From: DSPP01 sp964607165
GTDB lineage: Bacteria > Zixibacteria > MSB-5A5 > DSPP01
Assembly (NCBI GenBank): GCA_964607165.1
Contig: CAZSIT010000014.1
Coordinates: forward strand, 1 to 51,435
Direction: 5' to 3'
DNA length: 51,435 bases
The position numbers were made by a program, and so were the translations under genes. Below the pieces are notes generated by a model. It did not search any database. It was not told the DNA's origin and was given only the letters and a program-made list of their open reading frames with translations. Positions within the stretch are counted from its first letter, which is position 1, and each line of letters starts with the position of its first letter. Of this stretch, positions 40,870-47,773 are shown one piece after another.

Positions 40870-41468
40870 ACCGCCCGTTTTCTCTAATCGTTGGCCTGGG
40901 CAATCCGGGGCGTCAATACGCCAAAACCCGCCACAATCTGGGCTGGCAGGTTCTGGACCGGCTGTGCGAGAAGTTAAAAATCGGCTTCAAAGCAGGCGGG
41001 GGGGAATACTACGTTGCCCTTCTTCAAGAAAACGACCAGGAAATTATTTTTCTCAAGCCGACCGCTTATATGAACAACAGCGGTATGGCGGTCAAAGAGG
41101 CGCTGGAATTTTTCGCAAAAACATCCGCTGACCTCCTGGTCGTCCTCGACGATTTGGCACTTCCTTTAGGCAAGCTCCGGTTGCGCTCCAAAGGCTCTTC
41201 GGGAGGACATAACGGGCTGGAATCCATAATTTATCAAATCCAAACCGACCAGTTTGCCCGCTTACGCTTGGGCATTGGCACGCCGGAAACCAAAGGAATG
41301 GCAGTGGAGCATGTCTTGGGAGAGTTTTCCGAAGCGGAAAAGAAAACGGCTGAAGAGATGTTGGAAAAAGCGACTGCCGTAGTTGAGCTTTGTCAGCAAA
41401 AAGGTTTTCAGGAAGCCTTGAATTATCTTTCGCAAATTACTTCTCCCTCCGAAGAAAAAAACGAATAA
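40866..41468 (+). CDS. pth: Peptidyl-tRNA hydrolase
   Basis: 200 residues from a GTG at 40866. Releases tRNA from stalled peptidyl-tRNA. LIVGLGNPGRQYAKTRHNLGWQVLD (Asn and catalytic His), FLKPTAYMNNSGMAV, LLVVLDDLALPLGKLRLRSKG and SSGGHNGLESIIYQI are the standard motifs. The usual neighbours (ribosomal protein L25, ychF) are not adjacent, although ychF lies 8 kb away. Ends before a bidirectional terminator. Confidence 0.96.
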   Translation: MNRPFSLIVGLGNPGRQYAKTRHNLGWQVLDRLCEKLKIGFKAGGGEYYVALLQENDQEIIFLKPTAYMNNSGMAVKEALEFFAKTSADLLVVLDDLALPLGKLRLRSKGSSGGHNGLESIIYQIQTDQFARLRLGIGTPETKGMAVEHVLGEFSEAEKKTAEEMLEKATAVVELCQQKGFQEALNYLSQITSPSEEKNE

Positions 41469-41528
41469 GGGGCGCGTCAAATATATCCCGGCTCACATCG
41501 CCGAGTGAAAATTCGATAATTGTGAAAT

Positions 41529-41557
41529 AAAAATCCCGCCTTTGGGGCGGGATTTTT
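41529..41557. terminator. Bidirectional rho-independent terminator
   Basis: AAATCCCGCC-TTTG-GGGCGGGATTTTT: a strong GC stem with T-runs on both strands. Ends pth on plus and the GxxExxY/lysine-rich unit on minus. Confidence 0.9.
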
Positions 41558-41583
41558 CTACAAAGCCAACCATTCGTTGGGCG

Positions 41584-41625
41584 TTATTTCTTTTTTCCTT
41601 TCTTGGTCTTTTTCGTTTTCTTCAT
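41584..41625 (-). CDS. 13-residue Lys-rich peptide ORF with perfect Shine-Dalgarno
   Basis: Reads MKKTKKTKKGKKK then TAA. Upstream, at 41636-41645, is AAGGAGGTGA, fully complementary to the 16S rRNA 3' end, about 10 bases from the ATG. The ORF begins 31 bp after the stop of the GxxExxY gene and is followed 26 bp later by a terminator, so it would be the last cistron of that transcript. Lys/Thr composition suggests RNA or nucleic-acid binding. It may be a real micropeptide or a ribosome-trapping leader; there is no homology I can recognise. Confidence 0.5.
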   Translation of the reverse strand: MKKTKKTKKGKKK

Positions 41626-41656
41626 CTGGAAAAATCACCTCCTTGATTTTGAAAGG

Positions 41657-42019
41657 TTAGCGGTTTACGGAACGAATTTCCAAATTGTCACGGCCAAAAT
41701 CGACTAAAACTCCCAACCCCATTTTTGTGGCTTTCAAGAAACTTTTCATTTTGGTCTCGTCAGCCGACGCCAGCGGCTCCTGGGCGTGCACTTCCACGAT
41801 AACCGCGTCGTCCACTACCATATCCAGCGTGCTTTCGTCGGCCACGTTCCCCTTGTAAGAAACTTTGATTTTTTTCTGGCGTTCGTAGGGGATTTTGCGC
41901 AGTTCCAACTCGTAGGCCAAAGCTTGCTTATAGGCCGGTTCGGTAAAACCCAACCCTAAGTTTTTATGCACTTCTAAAGCCGCCTCTACAATTTGCCTTT
42001 CAACTTCGGACAAATTCAC
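41657..42019 (-). CDS. GxxExxY protein (PD-(D/E)XK-related)
   Basis: 120 residues from a GTG at 42019. VERQIVEAALEVHKNLGLGFTEPAYKQAL holds the name motif (G-F-T-E-P-A-Y), followed by YERQKKIKVSYKGN and DMVVDDAVIVEVHAQE. Typical members have EVK/ELK at the last site; here it is EVH, so the catalytic Lys is replaced by His. The family is abundant in environmental bacteria and of unknown function; nuclease-like fold suggested. Followed by the tiny Lys-rich ORF. Confidence 0.88.
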   Translation of the reverse strand: MNLSEVERQIVEAALEVHKNLGLGFTEPAYKQALAYELELRKIPYERQKKIKVSYKGNVADESTLDMVVDDAVIVEVHAQEPLASADETKMKSFLKATKMGLGVLVDFGRDNLEIRSVNR

Positions 42020-42306
42020 AACCCGCTCTTTTTCGCATCAACTGCATGCATTTCAACCTTGTACATCAATTTTATTTTAAGCAACTAATATGCCAATTTA
42101 CTAACTACGTTGCAATACAATAAGTTATATGGTTTTTTGAAAGAATCAATACTTTTCAAATAAAATTTTATAACAAATATGTTACGCAAATTAGACCGTT
42201 GGGAGATTTAAGCTTATATTAAGTTGAAAAACTATATAACAACAATGTTATATAATTTACTAATATGTTACAAAATTAGCCGGATTTGGCTTAATGACGG
42301 TGCGAG
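42020..42306. other. AT-rich intergenic region with short palindrome
   Basis: 287 bp without a gene. Contains TATATAAC...GTTATATA near 42232-42253 and several TGTTAC words (near 42178 and 42265). Clearly lower in GC than its surroundings; probably holds the promoter of the GxxExxY gene. Confidence 0.5.
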
Positions 42307-44094
42307 TCATTTATTACTGCTATGCGTGGAGAGATCGTGGCGTTTGAGCATACGGCGCAACTCGACGTGATGCATTCCGGCCAGACGAGCGGCGCGGTTG
42401 ATGTTCCCTTCCGCTTTCAACATTACCTTTTCCAAAAAAGATTTTTCCACCATTCTGCGCGCCTGTTCGCGAAATTTTTTTAATTCGCCGTAACTTTCCG
42501 CCGCTTTGAAAGCCGGGTCGGAATCGTTGCCGCCGGAGACTAATTTGGGGAGGTCTTCGATTAAAATGTTTTCACCGAGGGCAACGATGACCGCCCGCTC
42601 AATAATATTTTCCAGTTCACGGATATTTCCGGGAAAGTCGTATCTAGCCAATTGTGCCAAAGCAAACGGGTCGATGCCGGCCATCTTCTTACCGCTTTTT
42701 TCGGAAAAGCGACGGATAAAGGAGTGAGCCAGAAGGGGAATGTCTTCCTTCCTTTCCTTTAGCAACGGCAAGTTGAGACGTATGACATTGATGCGATAAA
42801 AAAGGTCTTCGCGGAAGCGCCCTTCCTTGACCAGCTGCTCCAAGTTCTTGTTGGTGGCGGCAATCACCCGCACGTCCGATTTTTTTACTTGATTGGAGCC
42901 CAAGGGCTCGAACTCGTGCGACTGCAAAAAGCGCAGCAGCTTGACTTGAATTAGAGGAGAAGTTTCGCCTATTTCGTCTAAAAAAACGGTGCCGCCGTGC
43001 GCCACCTCAAACTTACCCGGCTTGCGGCCCAAAGCGCCGGTGAAAGCCCCCTTTTCGTAACCAAAAAGCTCCGATTCCAAAAGACTCTCCGGTATTGCCG
43101 CACAGTTGATGGTCACGAAGGGTTTCTTCTTCCGGCCCGAGTTGTAATGAAGAGCGCGGGCTAAAAGTTCTTTGCCGGTTCCGGACTCGCCGGTTATCAA
43201 AACGGTGGCATCCGTATCCGCCACCTGGGCGACGGTTTTCAAAATCTCCACCATCGGCGGCGAGTTCCCCAAAATTTCATCAAACTTGAACTTGCCGCGC
43301 AAATCTTCCACCAGTTTTTCCTGCGAGGCTTCCAATTGCGAAACCCAGCGGTAGCGTTCCAAGGCCTGGCCGATTTTTTCCCCAAGCGCCGAAAGCAAAG
43401 CCACCCAACCGGCGTCGAAATTAAACTTGGCTCCATCGTTTTCCAAAAAGAGCACTCCGTCGGTCCGCTCTTTGGTCTTCAGCGGAATCGAAAGAAACTG
43501 CCATTTCTTTTCCGACTCGAGCTCGGCCCAGCCTGAAAATAAAACAGGGTTTCCAGTTAATAGGGAATCTTCCGCCAAAATTTTTTGCCAGCTTGATTCT
43601 TCCTCCGTTATTCCTTTTTCCCTATCTTTGGCGAAAACAGTTTTCAAGCTTCCCTCTTCTCCGGAAAGAAGCATTGAAATCCTGTATGCACCGGTGATTT
43701 CCAAAAGAGAATCGCAGATTTTTTCCAGCAGGATGTTTAATTCCTCCTGCTCCGCCAAAACTCCGGCCAATTCGTACAAAGCCCGGAAGGTGTCGCGTTC
43801 CTGCTCCACGCGGGTCAGTTTGGCCTCTTCCTCTTCCGAGGTCTTTTTGTAAGTTTTGAAAAGAAGGGCAAATTTCTCTTCCAAGCGCGCCAACCCTTCT
43901 TCGATTTTGGCCAGGTTGATTAATACTTCGGCGGTCTTTTTCTCCTTGGCAGAGGCGGGCAAAAGCTCCCTTTCCCCCTTTTTTAGCTTGGCCAGCTCGG
44001 AAGCCAAGCTCTCCAGTTCCTTTTTAACGGCGGGGAAGCCCTGGCTATTTTGGATTAGCACCGATGAGGCTTCTTTGAGCTTATTCCTTTCCAT
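42307..44094 (-). CDS. Sigma54-dependent transcriptional activator with GAF sensor
   Basis: 595 residues from the ATG at 44094 (12 more codons to a TTG at 44130 would overlap the promoter). Helical start, coiled-coil about 20-90, GAF domain about 100-255, AAA+ domain about 265-490 with GESGTGKE, YEKGAFTGALGRKPG (sigma54-contacting loop), GGTVFLDEIGE and the second-region REDLFYRINV; C-terminal Fis-type HTH (NINRAARLAGMHHVELRRMLKRHDL). NtrC/NifA-like: senses a small ligand through GAF rather than a receiver. Downstream of it lies the AT-rich region; upstream, on the opposite strand, lies a candidate sigma54 promoter, a likely target. Confidence 0.94.
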   Translation of the reverse strand: MERNKLKEASSVLIQNSQGFPAVKKELESLASELAKLKKGERELLPASAKEKKTAEVLINLAKIEEGLARLEEKFALLFKTYKKTSEEEEAKLTRVEQERDTFRALYELAGVLAEQEELNILLEKICDSLLEITGAYRISMLLSGEEGSLKTVFAKDREKGITEEESSWQKILAEDSLLTGNPVLFSGWAELESEKKWQFLSIPLKTKERTDGVLFLENDGAKFNFDAGWVALLSALGEKIGQALERYRWVSQLEASQEKLVEDLRGKFKFDEILGNSPPMVEILKTVAQVADTDATVLITGESGTGKELLARALHYNSGRKKKPFVTINCAAIPESLLESELFGYEKGAFTGALGRKPGKFEVAHGGTVFLDEIGETSPLIQVKLLRFLQSHEFEPLGSNQVKKSDVRVIAATNKNLEQLVKEGRFREDLFYRINVIRLNLPLLKERKEDIPLLAHSFIRRFSEKSGKKMAGIDPFALAQLARYDFPGNIRELENIIERAVIVALGENILIEDLPKLVSGGNDSDPAFKAAESYGELKKFREQARRMVEKSFLEKVMLKAEGNINRAARLAGMHHVELRRMLKRHDLSTHSSNK

Positions 44095-44101
44095 CTGCCA
44101 T

Positions 44102-44130
44102 ATTAAAGCAAGTTCTGTGGAATGTGTCAA
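44102..44130 (-). promoter_or_regulatory. Consensus-like promoter of the sigma54 activator gene
   Basis: On the minus strand TTGACA (44130-44125), exactly 17 bp, TTTAAT (44107-44102). The transcription start would fall at about 44094-44095, i.e. at the A of the ATG, predicting a leaderless message. Confidence 0.6.
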
Positions 44131-44206
44131 CCTTGTTAAAAGCTCTTACAAATCTGTTACTTGTCCTGTCGGCGATTTTCTGTCGATTTTCTAACCCATT
44201 TTCCAA

Positions 44207-44219
44207 TAGCAGGTTACAA
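44207..44219 (+). promoter_or_regulatory. Candidate activator site 1 (TAGCAGGTTACAA)
   Basis: TAGCAGGTTACAA. Its exact reverse complement occurs at 44341-44353. Both lie upstream of the candidate sigma54 promoter, at about 230 and 100 bp, a distance range usual for enhancer-binding proteins. Confidence 0.45.
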
Positions 44220-44340
44220 CATAATGGCATTTTTAGCTCCCGAAACTTATGGCGCGGCCGTCTAATATCTCTCGTTTCTTGAATCACGGCATTGTCCAAA
44301 AAACCTTCAAATTGGCCGTTTCTGCGCAATGCAACTTGAT

Positions 44341-44353
44341 TTGTAACCTGCTA
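44341..44353 (-). promoter_or_regulatory. Candidate activator site 2 (inverse of site 1)
   Basis: TTGTAACCTGCTA, a perfect 13-base inverse of 44207-44219, centred about 100 bp upstream of the predicted small-RNA start. Confidence 0.45.
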
Positions 44354-44419
44354 ATTTGTATTGGCTTGTCTTCTTATGTGACCTTCAAAAAGGCGGTATC
44401 GGAAGGTAAGGGAAGTTTA

Positions 44420-44436
44420 TTGGCACACCTTTTGAT
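44420..44436 (+). promoter_or_regulatory. Candidate sigma54 (-24/-12) promoter
   Basis: TTGGCACACCTTTTGAT matches YTGGCACGRNNNTTGCW with GG and the -12 dinucleotide exactly 10 bases apart; the only departure at a key place is GA for GC at -12. Start of transcription expected near 44446. Confidence 0.55.
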
Positions 44437-44445
44437 AAGATAAAA

Positions 44446-44544
44446 GTTGAGAGCGAGAGGATAAAACCTCTACCTCCTTTTCAACGTCTTACGCCTCCTT
44501 CCCCGCTCGGTTTGTGGCGAAACCGAGCGGGGTTCTTTTTTTTT
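44446..44544 (+). ncRNA. Candidate ~99-nt small RNA with anti-Shine-Dalgarno motifs and terminator
   Basis: From the sigma54-like promoter the transcript would begin GTTGAGAGCGAGAGG. Stem-loop 1: GTTGA (44446-44450) with TCAAC (44481-44485), inside it AGAGG-ATAAAA-CCTCT. ACCTCC (44472-44477) and GCCTCC (44493-44498) are complementary to ribosome-binding sites. The end is a strong terminator: CCCCGCTCGGTTT (44501-44513), loop, AAACCGAGCGGGG (44520-44532), then TTC and nine T. No reading frame of note is contained. It faces away from the sigma54 activator gene. Confidence 0.55.
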
Positions 44545-44650
44545 GGGGCAGCGCTTCCGCCGAACCGCCATTGACCCCACCCTCAATCCTTCCCCTCCCG
44601 CGACTGCCCCTCGACTTCGCTCGGGGTAAACGCTCGGGATAAGTCAAGGG

Positions 44651-44814
44651 AAGGGAAAAGAAAAAGCGTACTGTTTCCAGACATAGGTAACACTTTTCTT
44701 AGGCGAACAACCCGGCACCTCGGGGTAGCCCGGAGCCCCTGCTCCGGATAGGATAAAACCGCTTTGAGTTGTTACCGATGTCCGGAATTAGTACAAGGGA
44801 AAAGAAAAAGCGTA
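44651..44814. mobile_element. MITE-like element with inverted ends inside 20-bp direct repeats
   Basis: AAGGGAAAAGAAAAAGCGTA occurs at 44651-44670 and again at 44795-44814. Just inside lie TCCAGACATAGGTAAC (44676-44691) and its near-inverse GTTACCGATGTCCGGA (44771-44786; 14 of 16 match). Ends of this type (GTTACCTATGTC) recall IS481-like insertion sequences. The 124-bp interior has no gene and includes the hairpin CCGGAG-CCCCTG-CTCCGG (44730-44747), also found at 50249-50266. Confidence 0.55.
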
Positions 44815-44867
44815 GCGGAGGTCTTTAGACCTCCAGCGTGGAGGGCTGAAGCCTTCCGCTACGCTTT
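44807..44867. repeat. Two-hairpin palindromic element
   Basis: AAAGCGTAGCGGA pairs with TCCGCTACGCTTT as an outer stem; inside are GGAGGTC-TTTA-GACCTCC (44817-44834) and GGAGGG-CTGAAG-CCTTCC. Same outer-stem-plus-two-hairpins plan as 1984-2051 but unrelated sequence. Confidence 0.75.
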
Positions 44868-44948
44868 CAAGAGCAAAAATCCTGAAAACCCGTTCCCATC
44901 TAAAAAGTTGACAAACATTTTTGGCAATCTATATTTGAAAAAATCCGT

Positions 44949-45023
44949 TCCCCGGTAACTCAACGGTAGAGTGAGCGGCTGTTAACCGCTAGGTTGCAGG
45001 TTCGAATCCTGCCCGGGGAGCCA
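44949..45023 (+). tRNA. tRNA-Asn (anticodon GTT), CCA encoded
   Basis: Acceptor TCCCCGG pairs with CCGGGGA, D-arm, anticodon arm AGCGG-CTGTTAA-CCGCT, T-arm GCAGG-TTCGAAT-CCTGC, discriminator G and encoded CCA (45021-45023). 75 nt. Confidence 0.98.
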
Positions 45024-45031
45024 TTTCGGTT

Positions 45032-47668
45032 TCACTTTTTCTTCAGCGCTTTGGTCCAGTTCAGCACCAGGGTCAGGGGGGCGTCAGACGCGCCGGTTCG
45101 GACTGTATTTACCAAAAATCTCTGGCCGTCGGCGGAAACATCTTGGAGGTCGCCGCGGGTTTGGAACAAGAGCTTTACGGTTCCAATCTTGAAATCGGTT
45201 CCGCTCCCATCCACTTCAGCCGCCATAATGCCGCCTTTTTTGTCTATATAAAAAAGCTCTTTCCCATCCTGCCGCCAGTAGGGGCCACCCCCTTCCGCAA
45301 TAGATACCTGCCACTTGCCGCCCGGCCCCGGAAACGGAGCTACATACACTTCCTCTTTACGCGTTTCATCCGAGGAATAGGCAATCCAGCGTCCGTCCGG
45401 AGAAAAAGTTGCGTTTTCATCTTCTCTAAAGCTCGTGCGCGTAAAAGGAAAAGGTTTGCGCTCTCCAAAAAGCGGCAGCACCCACAGGTCAAACTGTCCG
45501 CTGGAGTCTCCGGTGGTGTAAAGCAGATACCTGCCGTCCCGCGACCAATCGCCCGCCAATTTGAAAAACTTTGATTCCAAAAGCAGCGTATCCGCGCCAA
45601 CCCCAAGGGCATTCTTGGCATAGAGGCCCATCACCTCCTTTTCCCGTGAGGAGCCAAAGACAATCCGGCGTCCATCCGGCGACCAGATGGGGGCCATGTC
45701 GTCAGCGGAATCAATAGTAAGACGAGTCCTTATCGGCCGGGCAAGGTCATAAACCCAGATGTCCGCGTTTCCGGTCGGCGAATCGAATATATGCAGGGCG
45801 ATTTTCTTTTCGTCGGGAGAAAACCGGGATTTAAAATATCTCTCTTTGGCGGCAACCGTATCCAGCGGCTGGCCGGCGCGGTTGAAAATTACCAAATCCG
45901 AACCTACTTCCGTGCTCCCGGTTTGATAGACCAGCACCCCGATTGCTGAAACCGAAAAGATACCCTCGCTGCGGAAAGTTATATAAGCCGCTTTTTCGGC
46001 AAGCGGGACGGCATCTCCGGTTAGTTTGAGCGACCCGGGGTCGAAGGGCTGCGCCAGCAAAACCGCTTCACGCGAGAAGATTAGATAGCCCTGGGAATAC
46101 ATTACATTGGATTTCGCCAAAAATAGCCGTTTGATTTCTTTTCCCTCCAAAGAGCCGGCGCAGATGGCATCTTTTTCGCCGCCGGAATTTCCGGCGGTTC
46201 GGGCAAAAAAGAGAAAATGTTTGCCGTCCGGTAAAAAATGGGGCCAGCGGTGGGTGAAATCCTGATAAGCGGAATCCAAAGTCGTCAAAGGAACCGAAGT
46301 CCCTCCGGCGGCAGCGACTTTGTGAATCGGTCCTTCCGCATTGGGTGTAAATAAGATTATGTCATTGTGGTTCCAGGTTCCTCCCCTTCCAACTGGAGCG
46401 TCACATATAGTTAAAGGAGGGCCGCCGGTTGCCTGAATTTTTTTGAGCTTCCCCTGGGCAAAAAAACCGATATAACGGCTATCAGTTGACCAGAAGGGGT
46501 GATGCGCCTCTTCGGTTCCGGGCAAAGGCAGGGCCGAAAGAGAATTTAAGGGGCGCACCCATAAATTCCACTTGCGCCCAACCGTATCGCGGACTACAAA
46601 GGCCAGGGTCTGGCCATCCGGAGAAATCGCTATATTGCCTCCTCCACCTATTGGAAAGTCATTGCCATCCGGAGGAAGAATGTGGGCATAAGTAAGTGAA
46701 ACTTCCGGCGGCCTGAAATAAAAATGCGAAACCGCAAACCCGGCCGCGCCAACTAACAACGCCAAAACCACCCAAGTTAGCCGATTCTTAAAAAAGCGGT
46801 CGAGAGCAGCTCGGAGCGGGAGAGGAGCGCTGACGGAGCCGCTGCGATAATACTCCAGACTTTTTCTTTCCCGGCGCAAATCCGTCCCCAAATCGGAGGC
46901 CGACTGATAGCGTTCCTCCGACGCTTTGGCCAGACACTTAAAAACAAGCGGCTCCAAACCGGGCGGCAGGCTGCGGTTGTAGCGAGCCAGCGGGTGCGGC
47001 TCGCTGTGAACCAAATCGTAGAAAATCGCCGTTTCGGTCTCCCCCTCAAAAGGCCGCCGTCCGGCAAACAGCTCGTATAGAATTACTCCCAGTGAAAAAA
47101 TATCCGTGCGGTGATCGAGCTTCTTCCCCTCCACCTGCTCCGGCGACATATAGTAGGCGGTTCCCATCCGGGCCCCGGTTTGGGTAAGGGTGGTGGCTCC
47201 CTTCCACTTGGCCAGCCCAAAGTCGGTTATCTTGACATGGTATTTGGAAGTGACCAGGAGGTTCTCCGGCTTGACGTCCCGATGCACCACCCCCTTCTCG
47301 TGCGCCGCCTGCAGCCCTTCGGCGGTTTGAATGGCCAAATCCAGAATCTGCGTCAAAGAAAGCTTCTCCGTTTGGGCCAAGCGGGAAAGCGGCTGCCCTT
47401 CGATATACTCCATAACGATGAAAACCTTCCCGTTCTCTTCCCCCACTTCATGGAAGGTGGCGATATTGGGATGGGAAAGCATCGCCTGGGCCCGGGCTTC
47501 GTGGGCAAAGCGCCGGCGCGACTCCGGGTCGGTGGCCTTGTCGGCAGAAAGAAACTTCAAGGCCACTTTCCGGCCCAGGCTGGTATCCTCGGCCAGATAG
47601 ACCTCCCCCATTCCCCCCTCGCCGAGTTTGTCTAAAATCTTATAATGCCCGACCAGTTCGTTCATCAT
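45032..47668 (-). CDS. Ser/Thr protein kinase with TM and C-terminal beta-propeller
   Basis: 878 residues from the ATG at 47668 (ATG ATG; a longer frame extends over the divergent promoter region). Kinase about 8-270: LGEGGMGEVYLAED, VALKFL, VVHRDVKPENLL, DFGLAKW, GTAYYMSPEQ, all active-site residues intact. TM about 322-345 (LTWVVLALLVGAAGFAVSHF), then an extracytoplasmic TolB/PD40-type propeller (repeats such as WSPDGRRIVFGS, FSPDGRWIAYSS). A common architecture in uncultured bacteria. Unlike the kinase at 17904 it has a canonical DFG and is membrane-bound. Its stop is 8 bp from tRNA-Asn (convergent). Confidence 0.93.
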   Translation of the reverse strand: MMNELVGHYKILDKLGEGGMGEVYLAEDTSLGRKVALKFLSADKATDPESRRRFAHEARAQAMLSHPNIATFHEVGEENGKVFIVMEYIEGQPLSRLAQTEKLSLTQILDLAIQTAEGLQAAHEKGVVHRDVKPENLLVTSKYHVKITDFGLAKWKGATTLTQTGARMGTAYYMSPEQVEGKKLDHRTDIFSLGVILYELFAGRRPFEGETETAIFYDLVHSEPHPLARYNRSLPPGLEPLVFKCLAKASEERYQSASDLGTDLRRERKSLEYYRSGSVSAPLPLRAALDRFFKNRLTWVVLALLVGAAGFAVSHFYFRPPEVSLTYAHILPPDGNDFPIGGGGNIAISPDGQTLAFVVRDTVGRKWNLWVRPLNSLSALPLPGTEEAHHPFWSTDSRYIGFFAQGKLKKIQATGGPPLTICDAPVGRGGTWNHNDIILFTPNAEGPIHKVAAAGGTSVPLTTLDSAYQDFTHRWPHFLPDGKHFLFFARTAGNSGGEKDAICAGSLEGKEIKRLFLAKSNVMYSQGYLIFSREAVLLAQPFDPGSLKLTGDAVPLAEKAAYITFRSEGIFSVSAIGVLVYQTGSTEVGSDLVIFNRAGQPLDTVAAKERYFKSRFSPDEKKIALHIFDSPTGNADIWVYDLARPIRTRLTIDSADDMAPIWSPDGRRIVFGSSREKEVMGLYAKNALGVGADTLLLESKFFKLAGDWSRDGRYLLYTTGDSSGQFDLWVLPLFGERKPFPFTRTSFREDENATFSPDGRWIAYSSDETRKEEVYVAPFPGPGGKWQVSIAEGGGPYWRQDGKELFYIDKKGGIMAAEVDGSGTDFKIGTVKLLFQTRGDLQDVSADGQRFLVNTVRTGASDAPLTLVLNWTKALKKK

Positions 47669-47773
47669 TAAAATAGCGAGCGGAAATACGCTTTTGCTCA
47701 CCCATTTGTCAACGCCAAAGCTTGCTTGAGTTTTCTCGTCTATGACGATAGATTGTGGTTTGTGCCGCGCGGA

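Noticed and set aside
44249..44443. 64-codon plus-strand frame upstream of the candidate small RNA
   Set aside because: It overlaps the proposed activator site and the sigma54 promoter, lacks a ribosome site and shows no protein-like pattern.
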